A stretch of 64,000 bases of DNA from Megaleporinus macrocephalus (Eukaryota; Chordata; Actinopteri; Characiformes; Anostomidae): contig CM038725.1 in assembly GCA_021613375.1 (NCBI GenBank), positions 9,215,089-9,279,088 on the forward strand, in the 5' to 3' direction. The notes beneath the pieces are model-generated. The model was given only the letters and a program-made list of their open reading frames with translations. It had not been told where the DNA came from and did not search any database. Both the position numbers and the translations under genes were made by a program. How positions within the stretch are numbered: the first letter of the stretch is position 1; each line of letters opens with the position of its first letter. Below are positions 35,355 through 46,749 of this stretch, one piece after another.

Positions 35355-38300
35355 CTAAGCCTGAGTGTAGCGGATAATCTCACTCAAGTCGTAGCCCGTG
35401 ACGGCGAATGCGTAGCCGTCACCGTCACAGAACTTGGCTCCGCAGATCTGAGTGTCCGTCACGCATTCGTTGTACAGGTGCTCGATCTGGACAGGGCAAA
35501 GGAGAGCAGGAGCTTAGATGAACTGGCTTTTAAAAGTACTACAAAGTGTTTTATATCACGTGATACAAATACAAGCTTTCTGTATTCGCCATAATATTGA
35601 AATACATAGACCAGCCACTTTATTATCTGCAGCTATTTTCATTTTATCAGCTCCACTGACCATATAGGAGCACTTTGTAGTTCTACACTTACAGACTGTA
35701 GTCCATCTGAGTCCCTGTTTACTTTGACACCCTGTTCTTCAAAGGTCAGGACCCCAACAGGACCACCACAGAACCAGAAGAACTGCAGTCTGTAAGTGTA
35801 GAACTACAAAGTGCTCCTATATGGCTAGTAAAATGCTCTATGACTGTACATACAAGGTAAGGGGTACTTAATGAAGTGGCTGATCAGCATATATAGTGGT
35901 GGGAATGTTGACAAATCAGTTAGAGTGACTTCAGCTATGTGGGTTTGATGTTAACTTGGCAAGCTAGGAGAGCTAACACAGCAAAAGCTAGAAAGCTGTT
36001 TATCCCATCCTAACAGTTTGCACTAACACAAATATCAGCTAAAATTTATAATGTACTCAACTGTACATGGGTGTGTCTCAAAACCTAGTGAGCTGCCTAC
36101 ATAGACAGCATTTTACATCATAGCATACGCGCTCCTGACGCGTAGACTGTCCCAATTCTTAGATACTTTAAACATGCTGTCTACTGAGACACGTTATTTT
36201 GACCTGATTTTAAGGAGGTATCGAACGCTTCCTCAGCCGCTAAGACAATCCCATGATGCAATGCAGGCAAAGCTACGAGCAGTGAAGTTGTTTTAAAATG
36301 TGAGTTATTTTGATTCTTTCTGGTGTTTTAATGTGTTTCTGGTCATATAATCACACAAAACAGTTTTTTATTATCATATTATTTATGCTAGCGGATTTTT
36401 GAGCCTCGGGCTATTGTTTTGGATGCCGGCCGGAAGCTTAGCAACCAGCTAAACAACCGGTCGCGTGCTGTAGTGGGCAGGAACAAGCCGTGACGCAGTC
36501 TCTCTCTAACTAGAGCGTCTCAGTAATCTGTTTTATGAGGAGAGATGAGGAGAGAACGCTGCTACTTAAACAGCTGCCTACATAGACAGCCTACTTACAC
36601 GCTCACTAGGTTTTGAGACACACCCTATATGTTTCTGATTCGATTTTTGTATGTGTTCTGTAAAGTTGCTACGAAAGAAGGCATTTGTGAACACGGATAG
36701 GTCAGCTGAGCAAATCTGGACTGAATTTAGGCCTGAATGATGAAACGATCTCTCACCTCTACACTGTTGGTTTCTGGGGTGAGAGTTACATGCCACACTC
36801 GAACAAGGGAGTCTTCCGCAGCAGACAGCAGCTTGGAGTCGGCATAGAAAAAAAGAAAACACATACAGTCACTGTCCATTAATCAGTGCTACGCTTACTG
36901 ACATGAGAGAGATCTGCTGCTCTAACCAGTCCAGTGAAAGGAGCGATGTCCAGAGAGTATATCCAGCGCGCGTGGGCGTTGACCTCAGCATGCAGTATCC
37001 CGGTGACCCCTTCATACAGGCGGATCTGTCCCGTGCCGTAGCCGGCTATCACCGTGCCTTTCCACAGCTTCACGGAGGAGCAGGTTGTGCTGGTAGTTTA
37101 AGAGATACAAACAACGTTGTCACCTTCTCACTTCTGCTTTAGCAGCATTTAGAAAGTTTCACAGTACGGTACCACATTTTTCACATCCTGTTTGCTCATG
37201 ATTATGTGCCATAAGTTCAGGTTTTACCCACTTACTCAAAACCAGGGATCTTGTTAAGCAGCTGGAAATCCCCTCCAGATTTCCACACACAGAGCAGCCC
37301 TGAGTCATCAGCACTCACCAAATCAGCTATACATTCCTGAAGGAGGGAGACAGAAATGCATCAGCATTATAGTATCATCAGTTTGTTGCTGCACCTGCTG
37401 AAAAATACTACTACCAGCTCAATTAACTGTAAAGTTCCGTACGTCTGACAAACAAAGAGCCTAACTATAGTGTGGATGAAGCCAGTAAATCTTTGATTTG
37501 GTTACGATTCTTCTGGAAAAGACTAGAAGCATCATAGAAGCACAGACTTCACCACAATGCGGTTACTTTGGTTAGACTAATTTTGTAAACACACTGAACA
37601 GACAAATATAACTGGAGTGACAGCAGAAGAATAGAAACAATGGGTGTGTCTCAAAACCTAGTGAGCTGCCTACATAGACAGCATTTTACATCATAGTATG
37701 CGCTCCCGACATGTAAGTTGTCACAATTCTTAAATATCTTAAACACGCTGTCTACTGAAGAGCCTTATTTAGACCTGATTTTAAGGAAGCATTGAACGCT
37801 TCCTCAGCCGCTAAGGCAATCCCATGATGCAATGCAGGCAAATCTACGAGCAGTGAAGTGGTTTTAAAATGTGAGTTATTTTGATTCTCTCTTTATGAGG
37901 AGAGATGAGGAGAGAACACTGCTACTTAAACAGCTGCCTACCTAGACAGCCTACTTAGACACTCACTAGGTTTGAGACACACCCTATGAAAACAACTACA
38001 AAACAAAATTTTAATTTTAAACATTGCATGGGGCTTTTAACTTGCATAATATTCACTTAATATTTTTATCATAAATTACTAATTACTCATTTAAAAGCCA
38101 CATGATGCTTTTATCATTATTAATAGTGAATTTACTTACTCATGATGTATTTCATGCATTACAGTGATTGTATCACATGCCCTAATAACTGCTAATAACT
38201 CATTTACATAACAAGTTTCCAAACTTTCCTTACTCCTAAGAAGTAAAAGGCTGTATATGGCTGTATACTGACTGTGCCTTTAAGATTGATAAAAGCAAAT

Positions 38301-41300
38301 GACCTCTGTTGTGATTGACATGTATTGTGCCTAACGCTAAAACACTCACTTTAATGTAAATGAGAGGCGCTAAACTGCTATTGGCTGAATAGGAAGTTAT
38401 ATGCAAATCTGTTGCTTTTTATGTCATAACAAAAATATATATTTTCTTTTTGCGGTACAGGTCACATAAGTGATATTTTAGCCTCGCACCCGCTACAATT
38501 CATCCTGATCACGCCAAAATCATTACCTTTGTTCTGCTTCTGCCCACAGCGTAGACGTTTTGGCCCACCCCAGCCTGCAATCTCTTACAAGGGTACATTT
38601 GAAACTATCATTGACTGCCACATGTCAGTTTTGCTGTTAGTGGGTTTAATTGTGGTGTATTGGCCTTCTTTGGCGTGCTTTCCACAGCTGAGGCCGACTG
38701 AGCGTCTAAAAGCTCCTCTATTTCTGCAGCTCAGTAATGCAACTGATGTGATTTGTTGCTTCACAGCTATTTAGAATGAGTTTAATGCTTTCTTACTGAT
38801 TACTCAGCTGTTTTCCACTTATGGTAAGTGTGCATCATAATATAGTGTCATTGTTATCATTTTTTAGGCCATTTATTAATTTGTGGGATTGTTCTATATC
38901 GTCGCTGTCTAAAGAAAACTTTTATTTTTCTACATCATTTGAATGCAGCAGCGGTCGTTTACATTGTATAAAACTTTTACGATGAGTGGACCAGCAGAAA
39001 TGCTCCGAATTAGCTGGAAACCAATTCTGGTTCCATTGACATTAAAAGTAAAGACTGTTTTTGTCCTCTCCTGTACTTGATTTTCTTTGGACAGCAACAA
39101 TATGCTGGTACTGTGCATGACACTGTAATGCAGACCTCTATTTACCGCTTAGTTCCCATGTGACTGTATATGCTGAGTTTAATTTAATGTCTACATATTA
39201 CAACATCCATCCATCCATTATCTTTTTTATTTAGAGTGAGCGATCAACCTAACATGCATGTGTTTGGACTGTGGACATGGACCCTTCAAGGACTTCATAG
39301 AGAGTTTATAGGAAAACTGGCCTTGAGAAGCTTATTGCTTTTACAGATTGGTGGTCAACCAGATGAAATGTACCAATGTAATATTATTTTAATCATTATT
39401 AATAATAATATATCAGACTAAACCTACCAAAACACATAACAGTGAACTATTACTGCAAGAACAACAACTTATTTTTTATTGTATCAAATATTATTGAGTA
39501 TATTGTGTACTTTACAATGACGTAGAAAGTGTTCAAACCAATCAGACATATGACTTCTTTGTGATTGAATTGTCAGTTTAAGACTGATGAATTTGAGTAT
39601 TTTAGTAAATACTTTACCATACTGCCTGAGCACTCTGAAGCCATGTCTGTGATAGCCTCTGTGTGTTCCTCTAGGACTTCAGAAAGTGTGATGTTGCTGC
39701 CTTTACTGGGAACATCAAATACCAGCACTGAACCAGACGAGACTCCTAACAGGGCCACAGAAATAGAAAAGTCATGAGATCTAATAAATACGAACAGACC
39801 ACCATAAACTGTCAAGGAGGGTATTATTCTTTCAGTGAGAAAGCAGTGCCGTTGTTTGAGTCACACTTACCTACACAGATGTATTTGTCTCTCACAGCAG
39901 CGATCCCCCGAGCAAACACTGCTTGAGCTGATAAACAACAAACAGCATGAGTATCTACCAGGTCTGCAGAGGAGAATAAAACTCTCCACAGCACACACAT
40001 AAACACACTTCTGAGAAACCTGGAGCAAATTTATACAGAAATCTTTGATGCTGGGTAACTTCTTGCTTCATTGTATGGCTGTATTTCATGCCATAAGATC
40101 TGCAGGGCATCTTATGTCCGATTCCTTTGTAAAATCACTATTATATATCCATCCATCCATTATCTGCCGCTTAATCCCCACTAGTCTGGCCCGGACCGGG
40201 AATCCAACCCAGATCGTCTTGCTGTGAGGAGACAGTGTTAACCACTACAACACCGTGCCGCCCACTATTACATATTATATCCATAATAATATAAAGTGGC
40301 CATCAGCTTAACCAGAAACACCTGATCAGTCATATGACTTTATTCTATCCACGTTTCCTTTTTTTATTGTCAAAAACATATATAAGTTTAAAACATTTGT
40401 CCCAGTTGGGAAAAATTCATTAAATTCTGTTTTTCATTTTATTTGATATGTCACATAAATATATTGCTACATATACACTGATCAGCCATAACATTAAAAC
40501 CACCGCCCTGTATCTACACACACTGTCCATTATATCAGCTCCACTGACCATACAGGAGCTACACTCACAGATTATAGTTCATCTAATTTACTTCATACAT
40601 TGTTTATCCCCTTTCACCCTGTTCTTTAATCACGACACCAACAGGACCACCACAGAGCAGGTACTATCAGGGAGGAAGATCATTCTCAGCAACGCAGTGA
40701 CACTGCCATGGTAGTGGTATGTTAGGGTGTGTTGTGCTAGTATGAGTGGTTCAGACGCAGCAGTGCTGCTGGAGTGTTCAAACACCTCAGTGTCACTGCT
40801 GGACTGAGAATTGTTCACCAACCAGCAACATCCAGCCAACAGTGTCCTGTGGGCAGCGTCCTGTGACCACTGATGAAGGACTAGAGAACATAAACTGTGC
40901 AGACTCCTCTGGCTGCTGTCCAAAAACACGTTTTTTTCAAGAGAAAACCCACGAAAACTAAACTCTTGTTAGAACTAAATGTATGTGAGAACTAGCGATA
41001 CCACGTAGAACATACGCTATTTCCAAAGCGAACGTCAACAAACAAGCGATACAATTTGTTACTTTGCTGATCTGCAGCGACAAAAAAAAGAAGAAAAAGG
41101 AGCGAATATAGATGAAAAGATGGATAAAGGGACGGGCACAGCAGGGACTGTTCTGCAGAGAGAGTTGGAGGTAAAAATTCTATCAATGAAAACGTACATG
41201 TTGCCCGCAGCCACAGAGAGATTGAACGTGATGTGGTTCTCTCTCTATGCGATCCCATTGGCTGTAGCTAGACGCTGCTGTTGACTCACAGTCGGCGACT

Positions 41301-43537
41301 GGCCTAGATATTAAACATGCTAGACGTTTGCGGGGTCTGCGATTAGGCGGCAAGCACTCGGTGACAGGTCGGCGGGCGTCTTTCAGCAGTTCACACTACA
41401 CAACAGAGCGAGCGCCGAGTGGCCGCCGATTTGCCTCCAAGCAGAGGTTTTTGTCGGCGATCTAAAAAAAAAAAATAACAGTCGGCGAAAATCAGGCTAA
41501 AATAGTGTAGCATGAACTAGATCTAAGTGGAGACAGTGTTTAAAAACTCCAGCAGTTCTGCTATGTTTGATCCACTCATACCAGCACAACACACACTGAC
41601 ACACAGCCACCAAGTCAGTGTCACTGCAGTGCTGAGAATGATCCACCAACCAAATGATATCTTTAATAATCTCTGTGGGGGTCCTGATTACTGAAGAACA
41701 GGGAAACAAAGTATGCAGAGAAACAGATCCACTACAGTCTGTAGGTGTAGAACTACAAAGTGCTCCTGTTTTGTAAATAGAGCTGATAAATTGAAGAACG
41801 TTTATAGATACAGTATATACTGAAGTTCTTATCAGCACTGAATCTGAACTCACCTGTGGGAGTCTCTGGGGTGTCCAGCGCGTGCCAGTACACCATTATA
41901 GATCCATCTGATTCATACATCTATCATATAGATACAGAGCTTTAGAACATAAACTGTGAGATGCTGGATTTTGTATGTAAAAAGACATTCATGACCCACC
42001 TGAATCCCTTTCTGAGATGTGAGGACAAGGAGGTCTCTGGATGGTAGGACACACCATGCTGCCTGAACACAGCAAAAACAAGAAGGTTTGCCAACAATAT
42101 TCACTTCTATTGTGGTGACAAACAGCAATAGGATCGGCTAGATATGAGTTAAAGCTCCAGCATTTATGTTAGCCCAGTTAGGTCTGTCTGAAAAAGTGGT
42201 TGTTAGGCTCAAGTGTATAGCACCCTGGTGGGGGGCAGCTCTTTATTATTAATTGATACAGTTTTTATGGCCTACAGTTTTACTACTACTTCTATTCAAT
42301 AGAAGGCTTGTATATGGGTGCAAACCGAGTAATACGATCTGTATGATGTTACATCTTGTAAATATGTGAAGTACTAATGCCTTCTTGTTTAAGCACATTA
42401 TCTTGTTGGGTACTTTACTGTTTGACTACACTGTTTATTGGTTATTGTGTATCTCTACAATAATATTGATATAATATAGAGGCAATAAAGAAACTACTTT
42501 CTATTCGATTTGTATCGATCTGACACAAGTGTTTTCCATGCTTTTATAAACCTATAGTTGCTTATCGTTGCTGTCCAAAGAAAAACATGTATCTTAATTT
42601 CTGTCCATTTTTATATTTGTACATAATTTGAATGCAGCAGCTGACGTTTACAATAGCTTGAAAAAAAATCTGGTTGCATTGACCTACATTGAAAGTAAAG
42701 AATGTTTGTATTCTTTTCTGTAAAGTTACTATTTTTGAGATACTTGTTGTTCTTTGGACAGCAACTTTATGTTTATAAGCCTACATTTTAAATAATATTT
42801 AATCTAATTCTGACAAAAAAACATGTGATGCAATATTAGATACTATTCCTAATAGCACATTGCTTTTATTAATATCAGTTAAAGGTACTATAATTAATCA
42901 AGCTAAGTCAGTGACTGAGTTATATACTGCTTGTTGAATATCCAGTTATTCACTGGATTACCAAAACACATTGGTAGACTACAACTTGTTCAGAAATCAT
43001 ATAAAAAGAGAAAATATATAACACCTGTTTTAGTATCAGTACACTGGTGGCCTGATTTAGGATTTATTTAAAATTTATTTTACTGGTTAATAAAACTCTT
43101 GAGTGGATTTGCCCCTACATCACTGAATGCCTGACAGAATATATTTTGACTCTGACTTTGAGATCATTATATGCTTCTTTATTTATGTTCCCAAGATAAA
43201 ACACAAAGGTTCTGGTTAACACTCATCAGGCAGCACTTGTTACTAGTTATAAGAAGCAGATGAAACCTTTTATTTAGTTTTATGGTAGGTTTCTGTTAAA
43301 TTCTGTTTCTGCTGTTATTTCAGATCTTATTTTATTCTTTCTATTGTTCTATTATTTTCATTCTACGTCTATTTTAATATATTTTATATTATATTTATAA
43401 TTTCTATTTATTTATTAATTTCATTTTTATTAAACGAGCATTTCTTTCCAATTTATATTTACTCTTTTGCATGATCTTGATGTTTTATTGTGAATTTTAT
43501 TTTATTTTTATGTATGAACAGTGCTATATAAATAAAG

Positions 43538-43574
<37 letters not shown>

Positions 43575-44227
43575 CATAATAATAATAATATTATTAGCTA
43601 TGTTTTCTTTGTATTTTCTCATTTGTATAGCTATATAAATAAACTTTGCTACTATCAATCAAACAGTAACAGCAATGTATATGAAAACACCAGCAACATT
43701 GTTGTCTCTGATACACTTGCACCACCAACACACTACAACGATCACCATCATGTCACTGCTGTGCTGAGAAAGACCCACCACCTACAAAGCAGTCCTGAGA
43801 TCAGAAGCTGACCAATGATGAACAGTGTAGAGAGTGGACTGACACTGTGTAAGTGTACCTCTCTATAGCTGACCAGATACAGGGCTCAGTGAGTAAGTAC
43901 ATGGCAGGTGACCAATTGGGTGCTGATGTTTATTCAGGACCGTGTGATCAGATACAGGATGCATAACACTTGCAGATGAAGCAGGAACGGTACCTGCATG
44001 ATGAGAGAGGAGCTGGTGGCCACATTGCCCTCTTTGGACTGCAGCTGTCGGTGAGAGTAGTTCAGTCCGTCCCAGGAGGCGCTGACCATGTTGACCACGT
44101 TGGCGTGGACCACAGTAAAATAGGTGAGGCAGCGCGGGGCGATGCGCAGGACACTGAGGTTGTTGTAGAGAGCGGAGGCGCTGCTCTTTATCTGGATGCT
44201 CTTCTCTTTATGATACATCTTGGCCAT
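35355..44227 (-). CDS. wdr54: WD repeat-containing protein 54 (nine coding exons)
   Basis: Coding exons, 5' to 3': 44227-43994, 42062-42000, 41920-41854, 39927-39871, 39745-39618, 37336-37236, 37089-36927, 36831-36757, 35486-35355 (stop TAG at 35357-35355). Every intron is GT-AG and all phases agree, giving 1020 nt and 339 aa, close to the human protein (about 334 aa). Recognised WDR54 stretches include LYNNLSVLRIAPRCLTYF, WCVLPSRDLLVLTSQKGIQ, MVYWHALDTPET, AVFARGIAA, VLVFDVPSKG, SADDSGLLCVW, GYGTGQIRLYEGVTG, INAHAR-like VNAHARW and the C-terminal FAVTGYDLSEIIRY. WD40-type blades make up most of it; no signal or membrane segment is seen, so it should be cytoplasmic. Human WDR54 has been linked to EGF receptor/ERK signalling (recalled). 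ATG 44227 has a good context (GGGATGG); the ATG three codons later (44218) is the start closest to the human one. Introns are packed with MITEs. No poly(A) signal was identified. Confidence 0.95.
35612..35884. mobile_element. Fold-back element, degraded copy of the GATCAGCC family
   Basis: Just downstream of the last wdr54 exon acceptor (in the intron). The block AGGAGCACTTTGTAGTTCTA is followed about 110 bp later by its inverse TAGAACTACAAAGTGCTCCT, so the single strand folds into a long hairpin. Family relatives are at 40473, 43690, 49253 and 54165. Confidence 0.75.
36069..36625. mobile_element. MITE with GGGTGTGTCTC ends, copy 2 (wdr54 intron)
   Basis: A full-length 557-bp copy in inverse orientation to 23941-24491. 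It shares the internal GGATGCCGGCCGGAAGC-like, CAAGCCGTGACGCAGTCTCT and CCCATGATGCAATGCAGGCA blocks. It lies in the intron before the last coding exon. Confidence 0.85.
37642..37984. mobile_element. MITE with GGGTGTGTCTC ends, copy 3, internally deleted
   Basis: It has the same orientation as copy 2. Both ends are present, but about 200 bp between TTTTGATTCTCTC and TTTATGAGGAGAGATGAGG are missing. Located in the wdr54 intron between exons 39745-39618 and 37336-37236. Confidence 0.85.
38899..39110 (+). mobile_element. Palindromic MITE (GCTGTCCAAAG family)
   Basis: It runs from ATATCGTCGCTGTCTAAAGA through GACCAGCAGAAATGCTCCGA to TTTTCTTTGGACAGCAACAA. A mildly degraded copy in a wdr54 intron. 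Confidence 0.75.
39208..39285 (-). repeat. SINE-like repeat fragment
   Basis: CATCCATCCATTATCTTTTT (inverse of the family tail) lies next to CCTAACATGCATGTGTTTGG. The internal part is missing, so this is a rearranged remnant. Confidence 0.5.
40142..40263 (-). repeat. SINE-like repeat, head and tail joined
   Basis: On the minus strand the head reads GGGCGGCACGGTGTTGTAGT, GGTTAACACTGTCTCCTCAC and GATCTGGGTTGGATTCCCGG (tRNA-like A and B boxes). It joins directly to a GGGATTAAGCGGCAGATAAT tail with GGATGGATGG. The middle of the repeat is missing. Confidence 0.75.
40473..41800. mobile_element. GATCAGCC-ended inverted-repeat element with a nested insertion
   Basis: The left end is CACTGATCAGCCATAACATT (AAAACCACC follows). 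The right half (from about 41519) carries GTGTCACTGCAGTGCTGAGA and GTCTGTAGGTGTAGAACTAC but loses the terminal GGTTTTAATGTTATGG. A different element occupies about 40922-41518. The composite lies wholly in the wdr54 intron between exons 41920-41854 and 39927-39871. Confidence 0.7.
40922..41518. mobile_element. GC-rich inserted element inside the 40473 element
   Basis: This block is absent from the equivalent place in the related copy at 49253-50490. It has GTCGGCGA repeated motifs near its right end (ACAGTCGGCGACTGGCC, GTCGGCGAAAATCAGG) and CGATCCCATTGGCTG in the middle. No transposase or certain termini are visible; the class is unknown. Confidence 0.5.
42556..42772 (+). mobile_element. Palindromic MITE (GCTGTCCAAAG family)
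   Basis: The left TATCGTTGCTGTCCAAAGAA and right TTGTTCTTTGGACAGCAACT are inverted repeats. It has the usual TTGACCTACATTGAAAGTAA core. It lies in the first coding intron of wdr54. Confidence 0.8.
43540..43590 (+). repeat. (TTA)n microsatellite
   Basis: About a dozen TTA units, followed by an inverted (ATAATA) run. Confidence 0.95.
43690..43915. mobile_element. GATCAGCC-family fragment
   Basis: CATCATGTCACTGCTGTGCT and GAGAAAGACCCACCACCTAC are diverged family blocks (compare 49470). The ends are lost. Confidence 0.5.
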
Positions 44228-44267
44228 CCCGGAGCAAATGAACGAAGGCAGTTCTCAACAGGTACTT
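44228..44267 (-). other. wdr54: wdr54 5'UTR part of the first coding exon
   Basis: The minus strand reads CTGTGTGTTTTAG and then AAGTACCTG, giving a plausible acceptor just above 44267. About 40 nt of leader precede the ATG at 44227. Confidence 0.65.
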
Positions 44268-44552
44268 CTAAAACACACAGAGAGACACAGACAGGAGTTT
44301 GAGAGAAAACGCTGAGGCAAAGTTAGCTTAATCACCAAAATCCCAAGGAGGGAAAAACCCACTCTTCGCTGAGTCAACCAAGAGTCGACACCGCACTGCA
44401 CGCCAACACAAAACAAGTCCTTTCCTAAGCCCAAACCTAAAGGGCCAGCAGCAGGGCCTGCCTAACACCGTGTCTGTGTGTGAATATTGTCTATTAGTGT
44501 TCAGTTGTCCCTACAATATCATGTCCCAGTTAAACCATTCTAGTTTCTAGTC

Positions 44553-44720
44553 ACTGTCCAAACAAAAACAAGTCTCCAGAATAGTAACTTTACAGGAGAG
44601 AACAGAAATGTTTTGTACTTTTAGTGTAAGTTCATGTATAAAGGTTTTATTCCAAGTGATTTTGGAGCTTTTTCTTTTGGTCCATTCATCATGAAACTTG
44701 AAAGAGTTATAGAAAAATAT
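44553..44720 (-). mobile_element. Palindromic MITE fragment (GCTGTCCAAAG family)
   Basis: On the minus strand it shows CATGATGAATGGACCAAAAG, then TGTAAAGTTACTATTCTGGA and CTTGTTTTTGTTTGGACAGT. It lies in wdr54 intron 1; a (GA)n run follows at 44819-44851. Confidence 0.7.
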
Positions 44721-44819
44721 AGAAATAATATAAACAAATGAATGAATCAACAGAAATGGGGATACACCCCCTTCTTTGGACATCATCGATATATAAAGAT
44801 GCATCTTAAAGCATCCTAA

Positions 44820-44851
<32 letters not shown>

Positions 44852-45061
44852 TCCAATCATAAACATTGTAGAAATACATTAAAGGTGTACATGAAGCTAC
44901 ATCACTCACATGTTACTGTTTTTATCCATATATGGCTGCATTAATCAAATAAAAGAGGTTTATTCATAAAAAGGTTAGTCACTGACCGTAACTGCGTTAA
45001 GATACGGGTTACCGAAAAACTCTGACTCACTATCAGTTTTCTGGTAAAAGCTTAACTGCTT

Positions 45062-45230
45062 GCTTTCCCCGTTCCACCTTAAATAGTGCAGTAGTTACAT
45101 TCTAAGTTCAGCCTCAGGCGCCAGAATCTAACTGCTGCCCCATTTAAGGTGGAACGGGGAATTCGGGTAAGAAGTTTTAGCATCATCTTTCTTCGGTCTT
45201 ACGATCAATAACGGGTCCAAAAAGATAAAC
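45062..45230. repeat. Single palindromic copy of the TTCCACCTTAAAT unit
   Basis: The arm CCCCGTTCCACCTTAAATAG (from 45068) is matched by the inverted arm GCCCCATTTAAGGTGGAACG (to 45158). GTTACATTC and GAATCTAAC pair inside, leaving a short GCCTCAGGCGCC loop. The right flank (TACGATCAATAACGGGTCCA) is also found beyond the array at 55178, so the unit appears to belong to a definable element. It lies in the first intron of wdr54. Confidence 0.8.
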
Positions 45231-45671
45231 ACAGACATCAGGCCAGCAAGACGAGAGAAAATCTTGACTGATTTTCATTTATGCCTCATTTAACCAACCG
45301 CACTGACAGACCGACAACCGGCAAACTTACGTTAACGCCACTGCTTATAACGGTAGATGAAGAGCTCAGAGTTAACATTTCATCTAAGCAACATTAGTAA
45401 ATTAAAGACTAAGACCGTTAGCTACCTAGTTAGCCACAAGCTACAGCTTACGTCCCCTTTACTGATGAAGTGCTAGCTAACAAGCTATTGCCGGCTAATA
45501 TTAGCTACAGCGTTTACGTTTTAACAAACACATATGGTCAGTATGAACAGTGTTGAATAACTAACGAGGTCAGTAAACATTAACTCTGCCCGACTGGACC
45601 ACAGCGCAGGTTAAATGAGGCTCATAACCGTCAGAATCGATTAACTAGCTAACAGGCAAAACAGCTCTTAC

Positions 45672-45750
45672 CACTTCGCGTCCTCTGCAGCCATGGGGAC
45701 GGCAGCGGCAACGTAGTGCGTACGCTCGGGTCGAACTCCAATCTGCGCCC
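45672..45750 (-). other. wdr54: wdr54 non-coding first exon with a short upstream ORF
   Basis: A strong donor (GAAGTG followed by GTAAGAG) ends an exon at 45672. An ATG at 45694 reads M-A-A-E-D-A-K and, once spliced to 44267, hits TGA formed across the junction. This is a seven-codon upstream ORF ahead of the main start. The transcription start (about 45750) is a guess from the compositional change. Confidence 0.6.
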
Positions 45751-46120
45751 TTATGCCCTTACTAGAACACCTAGCTAGTCCAAACTGATAGTATGACGAA
45801 AACAAACACGCGAGAACCCAACCGTTTCCAGGAATTCAATTACATGTACTTAAAGTGCTAAGTGTTGTCTCTACATGCTGTTAAGTATGATATTAATAAT
45901 GTGTACCTCATCTTAAAATGGTTTAAAGTAGTCTACTAGCGCATACGCCAATTGGAACACGGCCGTGGTTCAGGTTTCTCTGGGGCGGGCGAGTGTTTAG
46001 GGGCGTGGCCAGAGCCGCAGAATATGTTGCTTAACAACTGTCATTTTATGTGCAGCTGATAAAAACAACAGATTTACTGTATTTAGTTTTTAGTTTCAGA
46101 AAACAGAAACCGGTTTATAA
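45751..46120. promoter_or_regulatory. Bidirectional promoter of wdr54 and the C2orf81-like gene
   Basis: The first exons of the two genes diverge from this interval. It is the GC-richest unique stretch nearby and contains GGGGCGGGC (about 45983) and GGGGCGTGG (about 45998), which resemble Sp/KLF boxes. GTTGCTTAACAAC at 46026-46038 fits the RFX X-box pattern RYYNYY-N-RRNRAC. Start sites and use of these motifs are inferred, not shown. Confidence 0.6.
46026..46038 (+). promoter_or_regulatory. RFX X-box-like motif
   Basis: GTTGCT-T-AACAAC satisfies the degenerate X-box consensus at every constrained position and is symmetric. X-boxes near transcription starts are typical of ciliary genes. One 13-bp match may be chance. 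Confidence 0.45.
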
Positions 46121-46160
46121 CACGGATTAGGAAGCGAAGGTGCGAATCTGCACACTCAGG
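46100..46160 (+). other. Probable non-coding first exon of the C2orf81-like gene
   Basis: CACTCAGG followed by GTAAGT makes a strong donor at 46160/46161. The first coding exon has an acceptor (CCCCTTAG) just 5 nt before its ATG, so an upstream leader exon is required. The 5' limit is a guess. Confidence 0.5.
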
Positions 46161-46749
46161 GTAAGTGATCAGTAGACTCGCTTCAGTAAAGTGAAGTCTA
46201 GAGTTCGTCCATCGTCTATAACGGTGATTTATAATGTTGACTGTGCGGTCAGTGTACAGATCCTACTCGTGTTATATGTACTGATTAACTAATTAACAGT
46301 TTGAAAATGTTCAGATCTTCCAAATTTCTCTGAAAACATAAAATCAAACAAACCACAGTGTACTCATCTTTTTAAACTCTGTTTTATTATCACGAGGTAT
46401 TTCACTTGGGCCCTAAGTGTGTATTCACTAAGAAAAAAATATGAAACTATATTAAAATACAAATAGAATTCATACAGTTAAAAATACATAGTTGTATATA
46501 TTATATAATAGCTGCTTTGGCTGATCAGAATTTAATTCAATTAAATTAGATTAAGCTGCTTCTGCTCATGATGGAATTCAACATCTACCTTTGTTGTTAT
46601 TAATACAATAGCTCGCAACCAAATATTCCCCTAACCACTGTGTGGTTAAAGACCACCCCTCATGTATTTAACTTTAAGTGAAAATGGTAATTAAGAACAA
46701 GGTATACATAGTTTGGCCTTTGTTTGAAAAAAATATATATATACACAAT

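Noticed and set aside
38529..38774. Open frame of 81 codons in a wdr54 intron, opposite strand
   Set aside because: No start context, splice partners or domain. It lies in dispersed-repeat-like sequence.
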